DNA of 64,000 nucleotides, taken from the NCBI GenBank assembly GCA_963966185.1, contig CAWZYM010000298.1, forward strand, positions 249,501 to 313,500. Direction: 5' to 3'. Shown here in pieces: positions 9,921 to 20,375 of the stretch (within the stretch, counting starts at the first letter, position 1; the number at the start of each line of letters is the position of its first letter). Source of the DNA: Rhabditoides inermis (Eukaryota > Nematoda > Chromadorea > Rhabditida > Rhabditidae). Position numbers and translations under genes: made by a program. Under the pieces are notes generated by a model. It was not told the origin of the DNA and did not search any database. It was given only the letters and a program-made list of their open reading frames with translations.

Positions 9921-10762
9921 CCTCACACTCACTCCTCTCATTCGAACAGAGCACGCGCAGCGCGGACAAACCATCGCACTCGACACATCGCCATTCCCAC
10001 CACTACACAACTCCTCCTCCCCTCCCACTCACTCCTCTCATTCGAACAGAGCACACGTAGCGCGGACAAACCATCGCACTCGACACATCGCCATTCCCAC
10101 CACTACACAACTCCTCCTCCCCTCCCACTCACTCCTATCATTCGAACAGAGCACACGCAGCGCGGACAAACCATCGCACTCGACAAATCGCCATTCCCAC
10201 CACTACACAACTCTTCCTCCCCTCCCACTCACTCCTCTCATTCGAACAGAGCACACGTAGCGCGGACAAACCATCGCACTCGACAAATCGCCGTTCTCAC
10301 CACTACACAACTCCTCCTCCCCTCCCACTCACTCCTCTCATTCGAACAGAGCACACGTAGCGCGGACAAACCATCGCACTCGACACATCGCCATTCCCAC
10401 CACTACACAACTCCTCCTCCCCTCCCACTCACTCCTCTCATTCGAACAGAGCACACGTAGCGCGGACAAACCATCGCACTCGACACATCGCCATTCCCAC
10501 CACTACACAACTCCTCCTCCCCTCCCACTCACTCCTCTCATTCGAACAGAGCACACGCAGCGCGGACAAACCATCGCACTCGACAAATCGCCATTCCCAC
10601 CACTACACAACTCCTTCTCCCCTCCCACTCACTTCTCTCATTCGAACAGAGCACACGCAGCGCGGACAAACCATCGCACTCGACACATCGCCATTCCCAC
10701 CACTACGCAACTCCTCCTCCCCTCTCACTCACTCCTTTCATTCGAACAGAGCACACGCAGCG
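9921..10762. repeat. Minisatellite, exact 100-bp period, about 8.3 units
   Basis: The landmark TTCGAACAGAGCAC recurs at 9941, 10041, 10141 and so on every 100 bp to 10741, with only point differences and no indels. The unit also contains AACCATCGCACTCGACA and CACTACACAACTCCT. Because 100 is not a multiple of three, the open frame rotates between units, so the long ORF across it is an artefact of stop-free sequence. The array begins directly at the end of the Kelch-like copy 2. Confidence 0.95.
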
Positions 10763-10879
10763 AGCTATGTAAATGAAAGTCCAGAGCTATGTGCAAGCCT
10801 AATAAAGATCGCTTTGATTTCTCCAAAATCATACACAGTTTAAATAAATATCCGCATATCTCTGGTTAAGAAAAATGAT

Positions 10880-12683
10880 TTATGTATCAGAAGATCAGAA
10901 ATACCCGACTGGCTATGCGTGTGAATGATGGGCGGCAAGTGGATGGAGATTCTCATATCCTGGACGCTGGGCGAAGACGTGGGAGGCACATAGAGGCGAC
11001 GGCACCCACGTAGCTGCAGCTCGGACTCGATCGCATCATGCAGACGCTCGAGGGGGTGAAGAAGAGGGAGTCCAGGGCTGAGTCCTACAATCGTGTTTTG
11101 CTTTGGTACTTCAGTAGGTTGGCCGACAGCCGCTCCAATGCCAGCCTCACCTTCTCTCTGTCTTCAGCCGCGCAAACCGCAATTTTTTGCCAGAAAGAGA
11201 CCGGGAACACAGAGGTCCACAACGGGCACTGCAACACACAGTATTACAACCATAACGAATAACAATCCTGGACGACGATAAAGGATGACAATAACGACAA
11301 CACACTCCTACACACACCTGCCACGAACTCCGATTCTTGCCTCTCCACCGTGCACTCCATCATCCAGTGTATGTACACTAACAAAGGCGGTGTCGTCGCG
11401 AGCACACTGCTTGCCAATTCCACACAGAAGGCCTGTTATGGTTAAAAGGACTCCACTCAAAAGTTATACAATTAAAATACTAAAGAATGAAAGAATGAAT
11501 AACATTCAAGTTAGTTTTCAGGCGCATATTCGTTAGGCAGGGTGTCTACATGATCCACTTCACACTCCTCACCTTTTTCAGCTCCGGGCTGATGAACCGC
11601 AACCACTTGTAGATATCGGTCGTGTTAACAACATCGGCGAATCCATCGCCATTCTGGGCATTCAATGCCCACCATGCCATCACCAGCTCTGCTCGCTCCT
11701 TCAAACGTGCGTTAGTTCGATATTCATATGTGCATACGTGTATGACGACAACGATTGCATATAACATGTCACCCCTACTAAATCTTCCTTCCTCCGGCTC
11801 TCCCTTCAATACTTATGATAACAGTGTTTTCCTCATTCTCTCTCGAGACCTCATCAAGCAACATTCGCTCACCTGACCCTTGATGGTCTTCAAAAGATAT
11901 GCCTGGGTTTGCGCCACTGCAGACGTCGTTGGCTTCCCGTGGTAGGCCTTGTTGATGCTGTCGTACACAGCACTAAAACAACATTACAATATTCACTTCA
12001 TCTTCACATCACCAACCGTGCAGTGACAATTTCCTTGCGTCTTGAGTTCTTTTTCTCCTCCTTCTCGAATACGATCCACGAGTATTCTGTCTCGGCAAAC
12101 TCGACGTTTTCCAGAACGACACTGGACACACATGCGACGCTGCAACCACATATTAATATATCATGGACATACTTTCATCGAATATGTTTTGAAAATTTCT
12201 ATCCTGTAAGCCTGATAGAATTATTTGAATTATTAAATAACGTACTTGTGAAAGCCGGCGAGGCGTACCATAAGAGTGTCCTGTACCATAAGAGCTGGCA
12301 GAAGCCTCGCCAGCAGCTCCATTCGGCCCGCACGAGTTGATTGCACAATTGCGTCACGGCACTTTTCGAAGAAATCAGCCGTCGACACTGCAACACAATC
12401 AATTTTATAGAAGAACCACATAGATATTTTAAAAACATATGTCTATTTTCTATGTTCTATCATATCAACCTATGCCTACTTATGATAACCGAATCAGACA
12501 TTTGAAAATGAGATCATAAAGGTGTGTTCGGGGATAAACCTACTTCTGATGAACTCCAGCTTCTTGGACTCGAGTTTAGGGGAAAGAAGTACGCCGTTGA
12601 CACTCCTGGCAACTCCTGTAGAACTCGACGAAGCATGACGTCGAAGCGATTATTCTTATCGACCTTCATCACGCCTGAAGACG

Positions 12684-12743
<60 letters not shown>

Positions 12744-13106
12744 AAGTTCATTACTCACCGGCACACTTCGCTAGCAGACGACGGTGCGTCTCATCCAACA
12801 TGAGATACGGACGAAGGCTGTCCATTCAACTCTTCTTGCGATCGAGAAATAGCCATCTGAAAGAATCACAATAAAACCAATCAATGAAAATCATACAATC
12901 ACAACAAACCTGTACAGCCTGCTGAATGAATCTATACTGCATCTTCTTTCCTAGTTGATCAAACATCGACCAGGGCCTATCGAACACACTAAAACACACA
13001 AAAAATCAGTGCTGAAACCAAGCTAACACATTCACCTGTTCTGCTTCTCATCTTCATCTGTGGTGGGCGTAGGTGAGCTGGCTGAGGCTGCCGCAGATTG
13101 AGACAT
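10880..13106 (-). pseudogene. Uncharacterised multi-exon protein, paralog of the gene at 1-1062
   Basis: Starts at the ATG at 13106, 21 nt after a TTTTAG acceptor. Exon 1 (13106-13036) encodes MSQSAAASASSPTP.., exon 2 (12988-12910) FDRPWSMFDQLGKKMQ... Exon 3 (from 12856) begins MAISRSQEELNG, then needs a frame change to reach LRPYLMLDETHRRLLAKCAG. Exon 4 (about 12677-12540) reads NRFDVMLRRVLQELPG and also needs a shift to reach SPKLESKKLEFIR. From there exons join in phase: STADFFEKCRDAIV, VACVSSVVLENVEF, AVYDSINKAYHGKPTT, ERAELVMAWWALNAQNGDGF with YKWLRFISPELKK, AFCVELASSVLATTPPLLVY, then HPLERLHDAIESELQLRGC to about 10905. Order and intron position after the FDR exon match the paralog. Family not recognised; helical, HEAT-like character is only an impression. 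Two shifts suggest decay, or mis-called exon ends. Confidence 0.5.
12688..12742. repeat. (CT)n microsatellite
   Basis: Uninterrupted CT dinucleotides within an intron of the minus-strand paralog gene. Confidence 0.97.
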
Positions 13107-13242
13107 CGTCAGGGGTCGGTCGTGCTAAAACGAAGCAAATTGTGAAAACTAATAAAGTTATACTAAACCGTTGCAAAATGTTTTGAAAAGTTGAAATACG
13201 AAATAGATACGGCGTCAAAAAGTCCGAAAGTGCAAAATACTC

Positions 13243-13310
13243 GTACTCTCGAACTCGAGATGGTCAACTCGGCAGTCAAACGCTTACCCCACTAGCCCAC
13301 AACGGCTCGT
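13243..13310 (-). repeat. tRNA-like fragment (SINE-type)
   Basis: On the minus strand GGGCTAGTGGGGTAAGCG resembles an A box/D arm and CGAGTTCGAGAGTACG a B box. Spacing is tRNA-like but the acceptor stem does not close convincingly, so a SINE head or tRNA pseudogene is more likely than a working tRNA. Confidence 0.45.
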
Positions 13311-13587
13311 TCCTGTACCGCGAGAGAGAGTGATGCGAAAATCGAGCTTTTATTCGTATCGGAAACGTTTTATTCTCTAACATGGAGTGTCGTTGATGTC
13401 ACAGAAGCCGAAGGTGACCAAACTGATATCAGAGATACCCTAGGAGGTCACTATGTAGTCGAAAACCTTTTTTAAATCTACAGGACCAGCCATACGTTTC
13501 GAGTTAATTACGTTTAAAATTTTGGAGCTGAACCGTGTGGATTGCTTTCGCGGTCTGTCACTCCATTCGCGCGAGCTGTAAAAAAAC

Positions 13588-13655
13588 GGCGGTGGCCTAG
13601 TGGATAGAGCGGCCGTCTTTCAAGCGGTAGGGTGTGGGTTCGCTCTTCGGATATG
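13588..13655 (+). repeat. tRNA-like fragment (SINE-type or tRNA pseudogene)
   Basis: GGTGGCCTAGTGGATAGAGC looks like the 5' half with an A box; GCCGTCTTTCAAGCGGT folds as a wobble-containing anticodon arm with loop CTTTCAA (TTC anticodon position); GTGGGTTCGCTCTTC is B-box-like. The acceptor stem is poorly paired, so it is not called as a functional tRNA. Confidence 0.5.
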
Positions 13656-13752
13656 CTTTTCATTTTGCCTATTCTTTCTGGACTCGTGCTCGAATTGGCA
13701 CCGCGGTGCCAGATAAAGCGCGATAATTTTTTGATCGGAAAATGCTGCTAGT

Positions 13753-14596
13753 TGCGCGCTGTGAGAGATGTGTCATCTCTCTGTTGTGTTTCTCACGCTC
13801 GTCTCTTGTTGTGGTTTTGATGCGTTGCGATGTTATTTGCGATAATGTGTATATAACCGAACAGTAAGATCGATCGAGGCTCATTCCAGATAAACCTTTC
13901 CCACTGACACGTTGCCCATGCTGACTGGTAGCAGCGAGTGGTTCCGATCCTACCGTAACCTCTAGCCGTATTGGCAGCTACCGTATCCCTAAATGCGCGT
14001 CCGTCTGATTCCCGGAGTGCGTCATTCTTCTGCCGTCATATCGTCGTATTTGTATACCCTGTCCGGTTGAGGAGGAATAGAGCAGTGCCGAGAGGAGCAG
14101 CTGCGCGGACGAGAGCAGAAGAAGGCGGCTGCAGGAAGAGCTGGGATCATGTCTAGTGGATGCGCCGCTGCTGATAGGAAGAGAGGAGCCGTTGTGAGTG
14201 GACTACTGAGTGTCGATCTGTCTATATCTGTTGAGTCCTTGGTTTCTCCTAGTTTTGGTCTTTGAGAAACCAAGTATCTTGAGACCATATATCTAGATTC
14301 GGATATAAAAGTTGCACTATTGTGATCATCATCGTGTGCGTAACTGATTACATCATTGTACAATTGTTAGAGATTGTTCTGACTGAGTGTTGCGATATCT
14401 AATGAAGAGGACAACATTCTTCGTGAGGTGGTAGCTGTGAGAGATGTGTCATCTCTCTGTTGTGTTTCTCACGCTCGTCTCTTGTTGAGGTTGCGATGTT
14501 ATATGCGATAATGTGTATATAACCGATCAGTAAGATCGATTGAGGCTCATTCCGGATAAACCTTTCACACGGAGACGTTGCCCATGCTGACTGCGC
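13753..14596 (+). mobile_element. Miniature LTR retroelement (TRIM-like), 5' LTR to 3' LTR
   Basis: Two direct repeats, 13758-13925 and 14434-14591, both run from GCTGTGAGAGATGTGTCATC to CCATGCTGAC, and both contain a TATATAACCGA box. The pair is flanked by a 5-bp direct repeat TGCGC (13753-13757, 14592-14596). Immediately after the left repeat is a 25-nt stretch matching the complement of the animal initiator methionine tRNA 3' end. The internal region is about 510 bp and encodes no gag or pol. These are the hallmarks of a terminal-repeat retrotransposon in miniature that relies on another element's proteins. LTR ends are not the usual TG..CA, which slightly weakens the boundaries. Confidence 0.82.
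13926..13950 (+). promoter_or_regulatory. Primer-binding site complementary to initiator Met-tRNA
   Basis: Begins TGGTAGCAG directly at the LTR end and continues GTGGTTCCGATCC. The remembered complement of eukaryotic tRNA-iMet 3' sequence begins TGGTAGCAG and ends GGTTTCGATCC, so about 20 of 25 positions agree. This is the expected place and primer for a Ty3/Ty1-like element. Confidence 0.78.
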
Positions 14597-15600
14597 TCAG
14601 TATAATAGTTGTTGTTTCGAGCAACAACTCAAAAAAGCAGAGAAGAGAGATTACACCAAGACAGATTGACGACAAACAAAATATTTGCTACATAGATGCT
14701 AGAGAATTCATATCCATCGTTCATCAATACAATAATAACGTTTCACAAGCGGCTGTTGCCCTTGACCAGATATGCAATGTACTGTCCCGATCACAAGCTT
14801 TGACCATTCGGCCGTGACGTCACGGCCCGGGCCGTGACATAGCGTGACATTGATTATATATCGTTATCTGATCAAACGAAAAATAAACAAATAACAACAA
14901 TAAATTCAGCATGCATGACTTGCCCGGATTGCACATTTCAATCTCATTTTCATCATTCAAATTGACACCCGGGTGTTCATGTGAGAAACACGATTCAGCA
15001 TGAAAAGAAGCCGCTGTGATTGAAGTCACATTGAGTATAGATAAACAAACTTCTGGATTTATACCTATCTATATATTGTTGATCTGTATACACAATATTA
15101 TAGTAAAATTTATTTTATTCATCGAGATATTTCGATGCAAAGTGGCTGTTTCAATTTGACATCTTTCGATCCGTACACTTTTCACGGGATTAATGATGTC
15201 CGATCGGAATGAGATTTGCACCATTGAACTTCACATCTTTCACTTCATCTTATTATAATGTTGTTTCAGCATTTCGTTTTCATGATTTCCGCTATGTTTT
15301 CATACTCGGGTCTTGTTTCGAGAACCCGGTGCGAGAGGGGAGGGGGCGGGGCGTAGAGGAGTCGCGTCTCTCTGGCTGCTGGCTGTGCCCTGCCACAGGC
15401 GGGCGAGACTGCGACGCGATAACATATCTGACTTCCCCACTTTAACTTCCTGAATTCAAAATTTATCAATCTGAAATTGTTCTCAGTTTGTCACAAACAT
15501 TTAGAGCTTCAAAAAGAGGTCTCATAAGAACATAAGTAATTAACACCATGAAGTCCACGCTTTCAGACCACTCTCGTTTGCGCACGGCGTTATTTGAGAA
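14597..15600. other. Intergenic, no gene recognised
   Basis: AT-rich stretches at 14850-15130 and a GC-rich block at 15330-15420. Short ORFs only, without supported splice sites. Confidence 0.5.
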
Positions 15601-16080
15601 ACCAGCTACGATTTTTATTGCACTGTTTTTGTCTCGTTGAGACAAGTAAAATGACATCTTATTTTTGAAATTTGGACCATTTTGAACACATCCAGGAATT
15701 GCCACCCTGACTAATTACCAGTTAAAGATGAGTGAATGCGCAAATCTACCTCTAACTCCCTCTTTTATGGCTCTTTCCCTTTGGCAAAATGTCGAGTCTT
15801 GGCATCAAGCCACGCCATGCCTTCCCTCGCCCCGCCCACACATGGGTACTGTTCTCACAAAACCATGGTGGCGTGTTTCAAAAATCAGCGAAGATTTTTA
15901 TTGCACTGTTTTTTTTGTCTCGTTGAGACAAGTAAAATGACATCTTATTTTTGAAATTTGGACCATTTTGAACACATCCAGGAATTGCCACCCTGACTTA
16001 ATACCAGTTCAAGATGAGTGACTGTGTGGCGGCGTGGCTTGATGCCAAGACTCGACATTTTGCCAAAGGGAAAGAAGCCA
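15601..16080. repeat. Nested direct and inverted dispersed repeats
   Basis: A ~130-bp segment starting TTTTTATTGCACTG and containing TCTCGTTGAGACAAGTAAAA and ATTTGGACCATTTTG occurs at about 15613-15740 and again at 15893-16020. Between them, TCTTTCCCTTTGGCAAAATG with GTCGAGTCTTGGCATCAAGC (15772-15815) recurs inverted at 16031-16074. This is the pattern of one element carrying or interrupted by another. No ORF supports an autonomous transposon. Confidence 0.75.
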
Positions 16081-17729
16081 AAGGGGCTTCATACACTGCG
16101 TGATCAACAACAGAAAAGGAGAAGTGCGAGGAAGATGAAACATTAACGCAATACGTGGACAAAAAGTACACGTGGTTGGTTCTAGATACATATGTGCAGG
16201 CGACAGAGCTTTTTACATCATGCTCAGGCCCGCGGCCCGCTGCCAGAGTGCACCTACCTGGGTGGTCTCGCACCCGCACTCGCTGAACGTGATGGGCGAC
16301 AGAGAAATCAAGAAAAAGCAAGACAGCGCAGACAGGCAGAAAGGCGCACGGCACAGAGAGCGCAAGCCAAGGTGAGTACCCAAATTCGATCATAGTAACG
16401 GTCAATGTGTAACAAAGAAAAAAAACAAATCAGAAGTGAGCGGCGCAGGATATGGGTACATATGAAGCCCCAATTACACCCAAACAATGTGAGCCAAACT
16501 ATACAAAAATGATCATACGCTGCTAAACTGAACAGTGTACGAATTCTTTGAAACCAAATCACAAAAGTAACAAGATATTAGAACGAAAACGCGACGCAAC
16601 AGGTAAAGTGGAGAGAAGAAAAAAATATGAACCCAGCATGCGCGCAGGGGAGAACAGGCAGGGCAGCAGCCGCACGCAGCGCATTCGGTCCCGCCCCTCA
16701 ATTCATCCACCGCCATACAATCGCCGCTGCACTTTGCAGAGTCCGAAATATGCAAATGCGAACCATCCTTACAGCACAAGCCAGAGGACATCATGAAGTA
16801 GTCATATTATATCGCAGACAAAACGCGTCATAGGAAAAAAGGAATATAATACATATAGAAAAGCGCGGCACGTGGCAGGATGAGTGCGATGATCCGATCG
16901 ATCGTTCGCGGCGGCAGCGGCGGCCGCCCCCTTCCCCTCCCACACCCCCCTGGCCGTCTCAGTTCCATGCCCGCTCAACGTGGCACGATCGATCGATATC
17001 GTACGCGACGGTATGCAAATTAGAGCGCCTGCCAACACCGCGTACCGTGTTAGAACCGTGTCCCGATCCCAATCGCACGCATACAGTGAGCCAACTGGAC
17101 AAAAGCGATCACCACCCCAAAATAGAGAGAATAAGATCACACGAACACAAAATGATAACAACAATGAAGTAATTTTGAACACACCTGGTTGAAACATTCG
17201 CTCCACCGAGGGGCGAGGGAGACATTCGACTCTGAGCGAGATGACAGCATTTGCCTGCTGAACTCCACTTTGTGGTAGCCACTCCACTCTGGTGGCGGTG
17301 CAGGGGTAGGCATGGGCGCACGGGTGTGGTCAATCTACTGCGGTTTGTCTCCTATGGCAGCAACATCTATCCACCCAAATATTACGGTAGCATGTACAAC
17401 CTTGTTGTATTCGTTTTTCGTAATTTATTGCTTGCCGAATAAGATAAACATTACATAAACATCGCGCTAAGTTGATTCTTTTTTCTTTCTCACCAATTTC
17501 AGACCAATTGCGATCAATCTTTCAAGGTCTCCATGGTCTTGATTGACATCATCATGGAATTGTCACACAAACGTGTGCTGACGAATCAATCACCCCATCT
17601 TTGATGAATATTCAATTTCCCGCTTTTTCGGAAGGAAATGAACGAATCGCGGAATAACTCAGCGATAAATTTGCGCGTATAAAAATACATGTCACGGCGA
17701 TGTGATGGAACATGGAACACCCGGACACG
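16081..17729. other. Intergenic; possible minus-strand exon at 17190-17290
   Basis: A minus-strand stretch ending at a GTGTGT donor near 17190 reads EWLPQSGVQQANAVIS and RVECLPRPSVERMFQ, which has protein-like composition. No flanking exon could be joined and no domain was recognised. The rest holds no supported gene. Confidence 0.25.
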
Positions 17730-18347
17730 ATGCGCGGTCTCCTCCTCCTCCTCCTTTCCTGTCTGGCTGCCGCACGCCCCAATCCCCGCGTCGTCGACTG
17801 GCAACTCAACTCCACTGCGCTCATCAAATCCGATACACCCCTCGGTCGGTAGAGACGCAGTAGAATTTCAGTTTCAATATTACTAGCGTTGCTCTGACAC
17901 CCTCATAAGCCTAACAAGGTCTGATCCCTTGTTTCAGTTGGACCCGACTGTGAGAGAGAACTGCCGCGCTGTCCGCCAACCACGGCACAGATCATGCTCA
18001 CCATTGACATTCTCGCTCCTCGGCTGGTCGGCAACGATGTAGTGTTTCCCAAGAAGTGCACCGTCCACTGCGACGACGTCCAGCACGTCGCCACGTCGGA
18101 ACAGACACTAGTCAGCAAGACAGTAGGTGAGTGGGACAGTAGGACAGACAAGAACGAGTGACAACTTGCAGAGGCGAGCAACTGTGAGATTGGGATGGCG
18201 GCAGTGGTGTGTCCCGAGGACACCGTAGCCAAGACGCGGGTCGTCCCCTCTCTCGTGCCTCTCGGACCTGTCCACCTATTCATCAAGCGGTGCGGCAAGA
18301 TGTGCATCGAGAAGGGATACGAACACCAGTTCAAGTTCTACTTTTGA
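17730..18347 (+). CDS. Small secreted cysteine-rich protein, complete, three exons
   Basis: Exons 17730-17844, 17938-18126 and 18172-18347 join in phase (last intron 45 bp) to give about 159 residues. The N-terminus MRGLLLLLLSCLAAARPNP is a textbook signal peptide with a cut after the Ala-Ala-Ala stretch. The mature protein has eight cysteines in pairs: PDCERELPRCP, KKCTVHC, NCEIG, VVCPE and KRCGKMC, consistent with four disulfides. One NST sequon is near the mature N-terminus. The C-terminus is basic/aromatic (EHQFKFYF). An AATAAA at 18404 lies 57 nt after the stop. Length, signal and Cys spacing suggest an extracellular ligand, inhibitor or effector; I do not recognise the family. The only alternative donor at the first junction introduces a stop, which supports the chosen join. 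Confidence 0.8.
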
Positions 18348-18403
18348 AACGGATGATACTGTCGTTGCAATACATGTTTGATATGCGTGGACATTCTAAA
18401 ATG

Positions 18404-18409
18404 AATAAA
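18404..18409 (+). promoter_or_regulatory. Polyadenylation signal AATAAA
   Basis: Canonical hexamer 57 nt after the stop of the secreted cysteine-rich gene. Confidence 0.7.
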
Positions 18410-18940
18410 CACAAGCAAACAAGTAAACTGTAATTACTCAGCTTGTGTGAGAGCAATTACTCAGCGATGTATGAATCTTGTTAGTAACGAACGTTACAAA
18501 CGTTGACCAACATGCATTTTATCAATAAACATAGGTAGCAAACGAGAAATGTCGAACATTTCGAAAAATGTCAAATATTCAAAGGGAGCGTACACTCTGA
18601 ATTTCGAAGTTGAGATAGCCGGAATGTGAAAATATGATGAAAACGCTGTATTTTTGTCAATACAACTCTTTTCTGAACATGCCTACAAATAGATGAAAAT
18701 TGAGCGCCAAATGTGTCAAAATGCAGAAATTGGTGCCAATTGGTGCCAATTTTCAATGTTCAACATAATTTTTCATCGACTTTTAGGTATCTCCGACACA
18801 TAGTTGTCCCGGTCCGTCGTAGAACGACGACTAATCAGAGAACGACTGCGAGGAAGACTGCAAAGGCAATATATTTCAGGCAATCAGGGGTATGGTGATT
18901 CTACTGTTGAGAGTTTCAACCAAATTCAATGTATCTCACC
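18410..18940. other. Intergenic, no gene recognised
   Basis: AT-rich sequence with a short duplicated ATTGGTGCCA motif near 18735-18755. Nothing coding is supported. Confidence 0.5.
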
Positions 18941-18944
18941 TATT

Positions 18945-20290
18945 TTGGGCGCTGGCGAGGAACTCGATGTGCTCGTTGGCCGTGTTCTGAAGGGCCAGAC
19001 GGATCGGGGTCTCCTGAAAGGGAGAGATAGAGAGGGAGGGAGAGGGGAGGGGTGGAGAGAGGGAGAGAGAGATACGAGAGAGAGAGAGAGAGAGAACTCA
19101 CCCTCTGTGTGTGCGCATTCGTCTCCCTCCCACTCGACCTGCCGTCCGCTGCCTCGCCGCACGTGCCTGGAGGTATTTTGATTTTCCATCATTCATTTAT
19201 AGATTTATGATATTCGATAAAAGAGTGCGAAAAAATCCGCGGTGCGCGACCGAGGCACCACCATCACAGTCGCCGTCTCCCCACTAGGCAGACGTTTGTT
19301 TGTTTGTTAATTTGTTTGTTTATCTGATCTCACCTGGACGCGGCGCGCGGCGCGGCGCTCCAGCCAGTCGTCCGCCCGGCAGTCGCAGCCGCTGCCTGCT
19401 GCGGCACCGCCAGCCCCGCCCCCACAGGCACCGCCCCCAGCGCACGCGCCGCCGCCACCGCACCACTCCGCACCAGCACTACGAGATCGTCTGCAAAGTG
19501 GCTGTATTTTTTTAAGTTTGTTTATCAGCAGATTCAAGTTCAACTTGTACAACCGTCGACCTAGCCAATAAGGGACTGACCTAAGGCTCTCGAGTACAAG
19601 TCGCTAGCTGCTTACAAGGGGTCCATCGATAAATGCATTGAATTTGGATCAGATGACGTCACAGACTTCTGACTAGAGGCTCACGAAAGTTGTGAGGGTG
19701 GTCGTCACTCCACCGTGACTAGCGGTACTTCATTGGCCGCCGAGAGGATTGAACCCGGGACCTTTCGCGTGACAGCTGCGCGCACATCCACTGCGCTAGC
19801 CACCCAATTTGTAGTTTGATTCATCAGCTCTCACCTAAAAAAGCGTTGCGCCAAATGAGAGCGTCGTCGTCAGACTCGAAGGTGACCTGGAATGGAGAAG
19901 GTTGAGGAAGGGGAGAGGGAGAGAAAGAGAGAGAGGGAGAGAGGGAGAGAGGGAGAGAGAGATGTCACTGGTTTGCCTTCGATCGAGTATGATGTTGGCG
20001 TGAGAGTGACGGAAGACCCCCCCCCCTATGTTCAAGGAAGACCCCGCTCTGTTAATTCCACGCGGTGAGCATCAACTCGTCACCACTGATAGGGTGAGGC
20101 CTCTCTCTCTCCTTCTCTCTCTCTCCTTTCCTCTCTCTCCCTCCCTCTTTCTCTCTCATCTCTATCCTCTCGCTCCGATCGTCATCTCTGTTGGTGGCAA
20201 TGTCTGTGACGAGAGACCGCGGCAGTTCGCTGACCTGGTCGAGGCTCTCTGTATCGACTTCTAGACCCTTCGAGAAGCCATGCCCACTCA
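18945..20290 (-). CDS. Unidentified multi-exon gene with PH-domain-like exon, partial
   Basis: Minus-strand candidate exons: about 20290-20166 (GFSKGLEVDTESLDQVSELP and SLVTDIATNRDDDRSE); about 19888-19838 (VTFESDDDALIWRNAFL, like the last strand and helix of a PH domain); about 19495-19334 (GSGCDCRADDWLERRAARRV, after an Ala/Gly-rich stretch); about 19165-19095; and 19018-18950 (ETPIRLALQNTANEHIEFLA). Donor and acceptor dinucleotides are present, but phases between all exons could not be confirmed. The W within the PH-like exon occupies the position of the conserved PH tryptophan. Start and stop were not found; an RTE remnant lies just upstream. Product not identified. Confidence 0.4.
19735..19807 (-). 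repeat. tRNA-like fragment (SINE-type)
   Basis: Minus strand reads GGGTGGCTAGCGCAGTGGAT (A box and D arm) and later GGTCCCGGGTTCAATCCTCT, a near-perfect B box GGTTCAATCC. The distance between boxes is tRNA-like. It lies in a non-coding stretch between exons and is more likely a SINE head or tRNA relic than a working tRNA. Confidence 0.55.
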
Positions 20291-20375
20291 AGCCACGCCC
20301 CTCTTGGTTTGACGCACATCATACCTCGTATGTTTATGCCCCCTTCTATAGAACCTTGCCGCTGGGACTATCCAT

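Noticed and set aside
9687..10460. 257-residue ORF through the minisatellite
   Set aside because: It starts inside the Kelch-like copy 2 in the wrong frame and continues only because the 100-bp unit lacks stops in every frame.
12590..12660. CxxC-containing frame (CFVEFYRSCQECQ) suggesting an integrase zinc finger
   Set aside because: It is one of three open frames of exon 4 of the uncharacterised gene and does not join neighbouring exons; no integrase core is nearby.
13588..13655. Functional tRNA-Glu (TTC)
   Set aside because: Anticodon loop fits, but acceptor stem pairing is poor and the B box departs from consensus.
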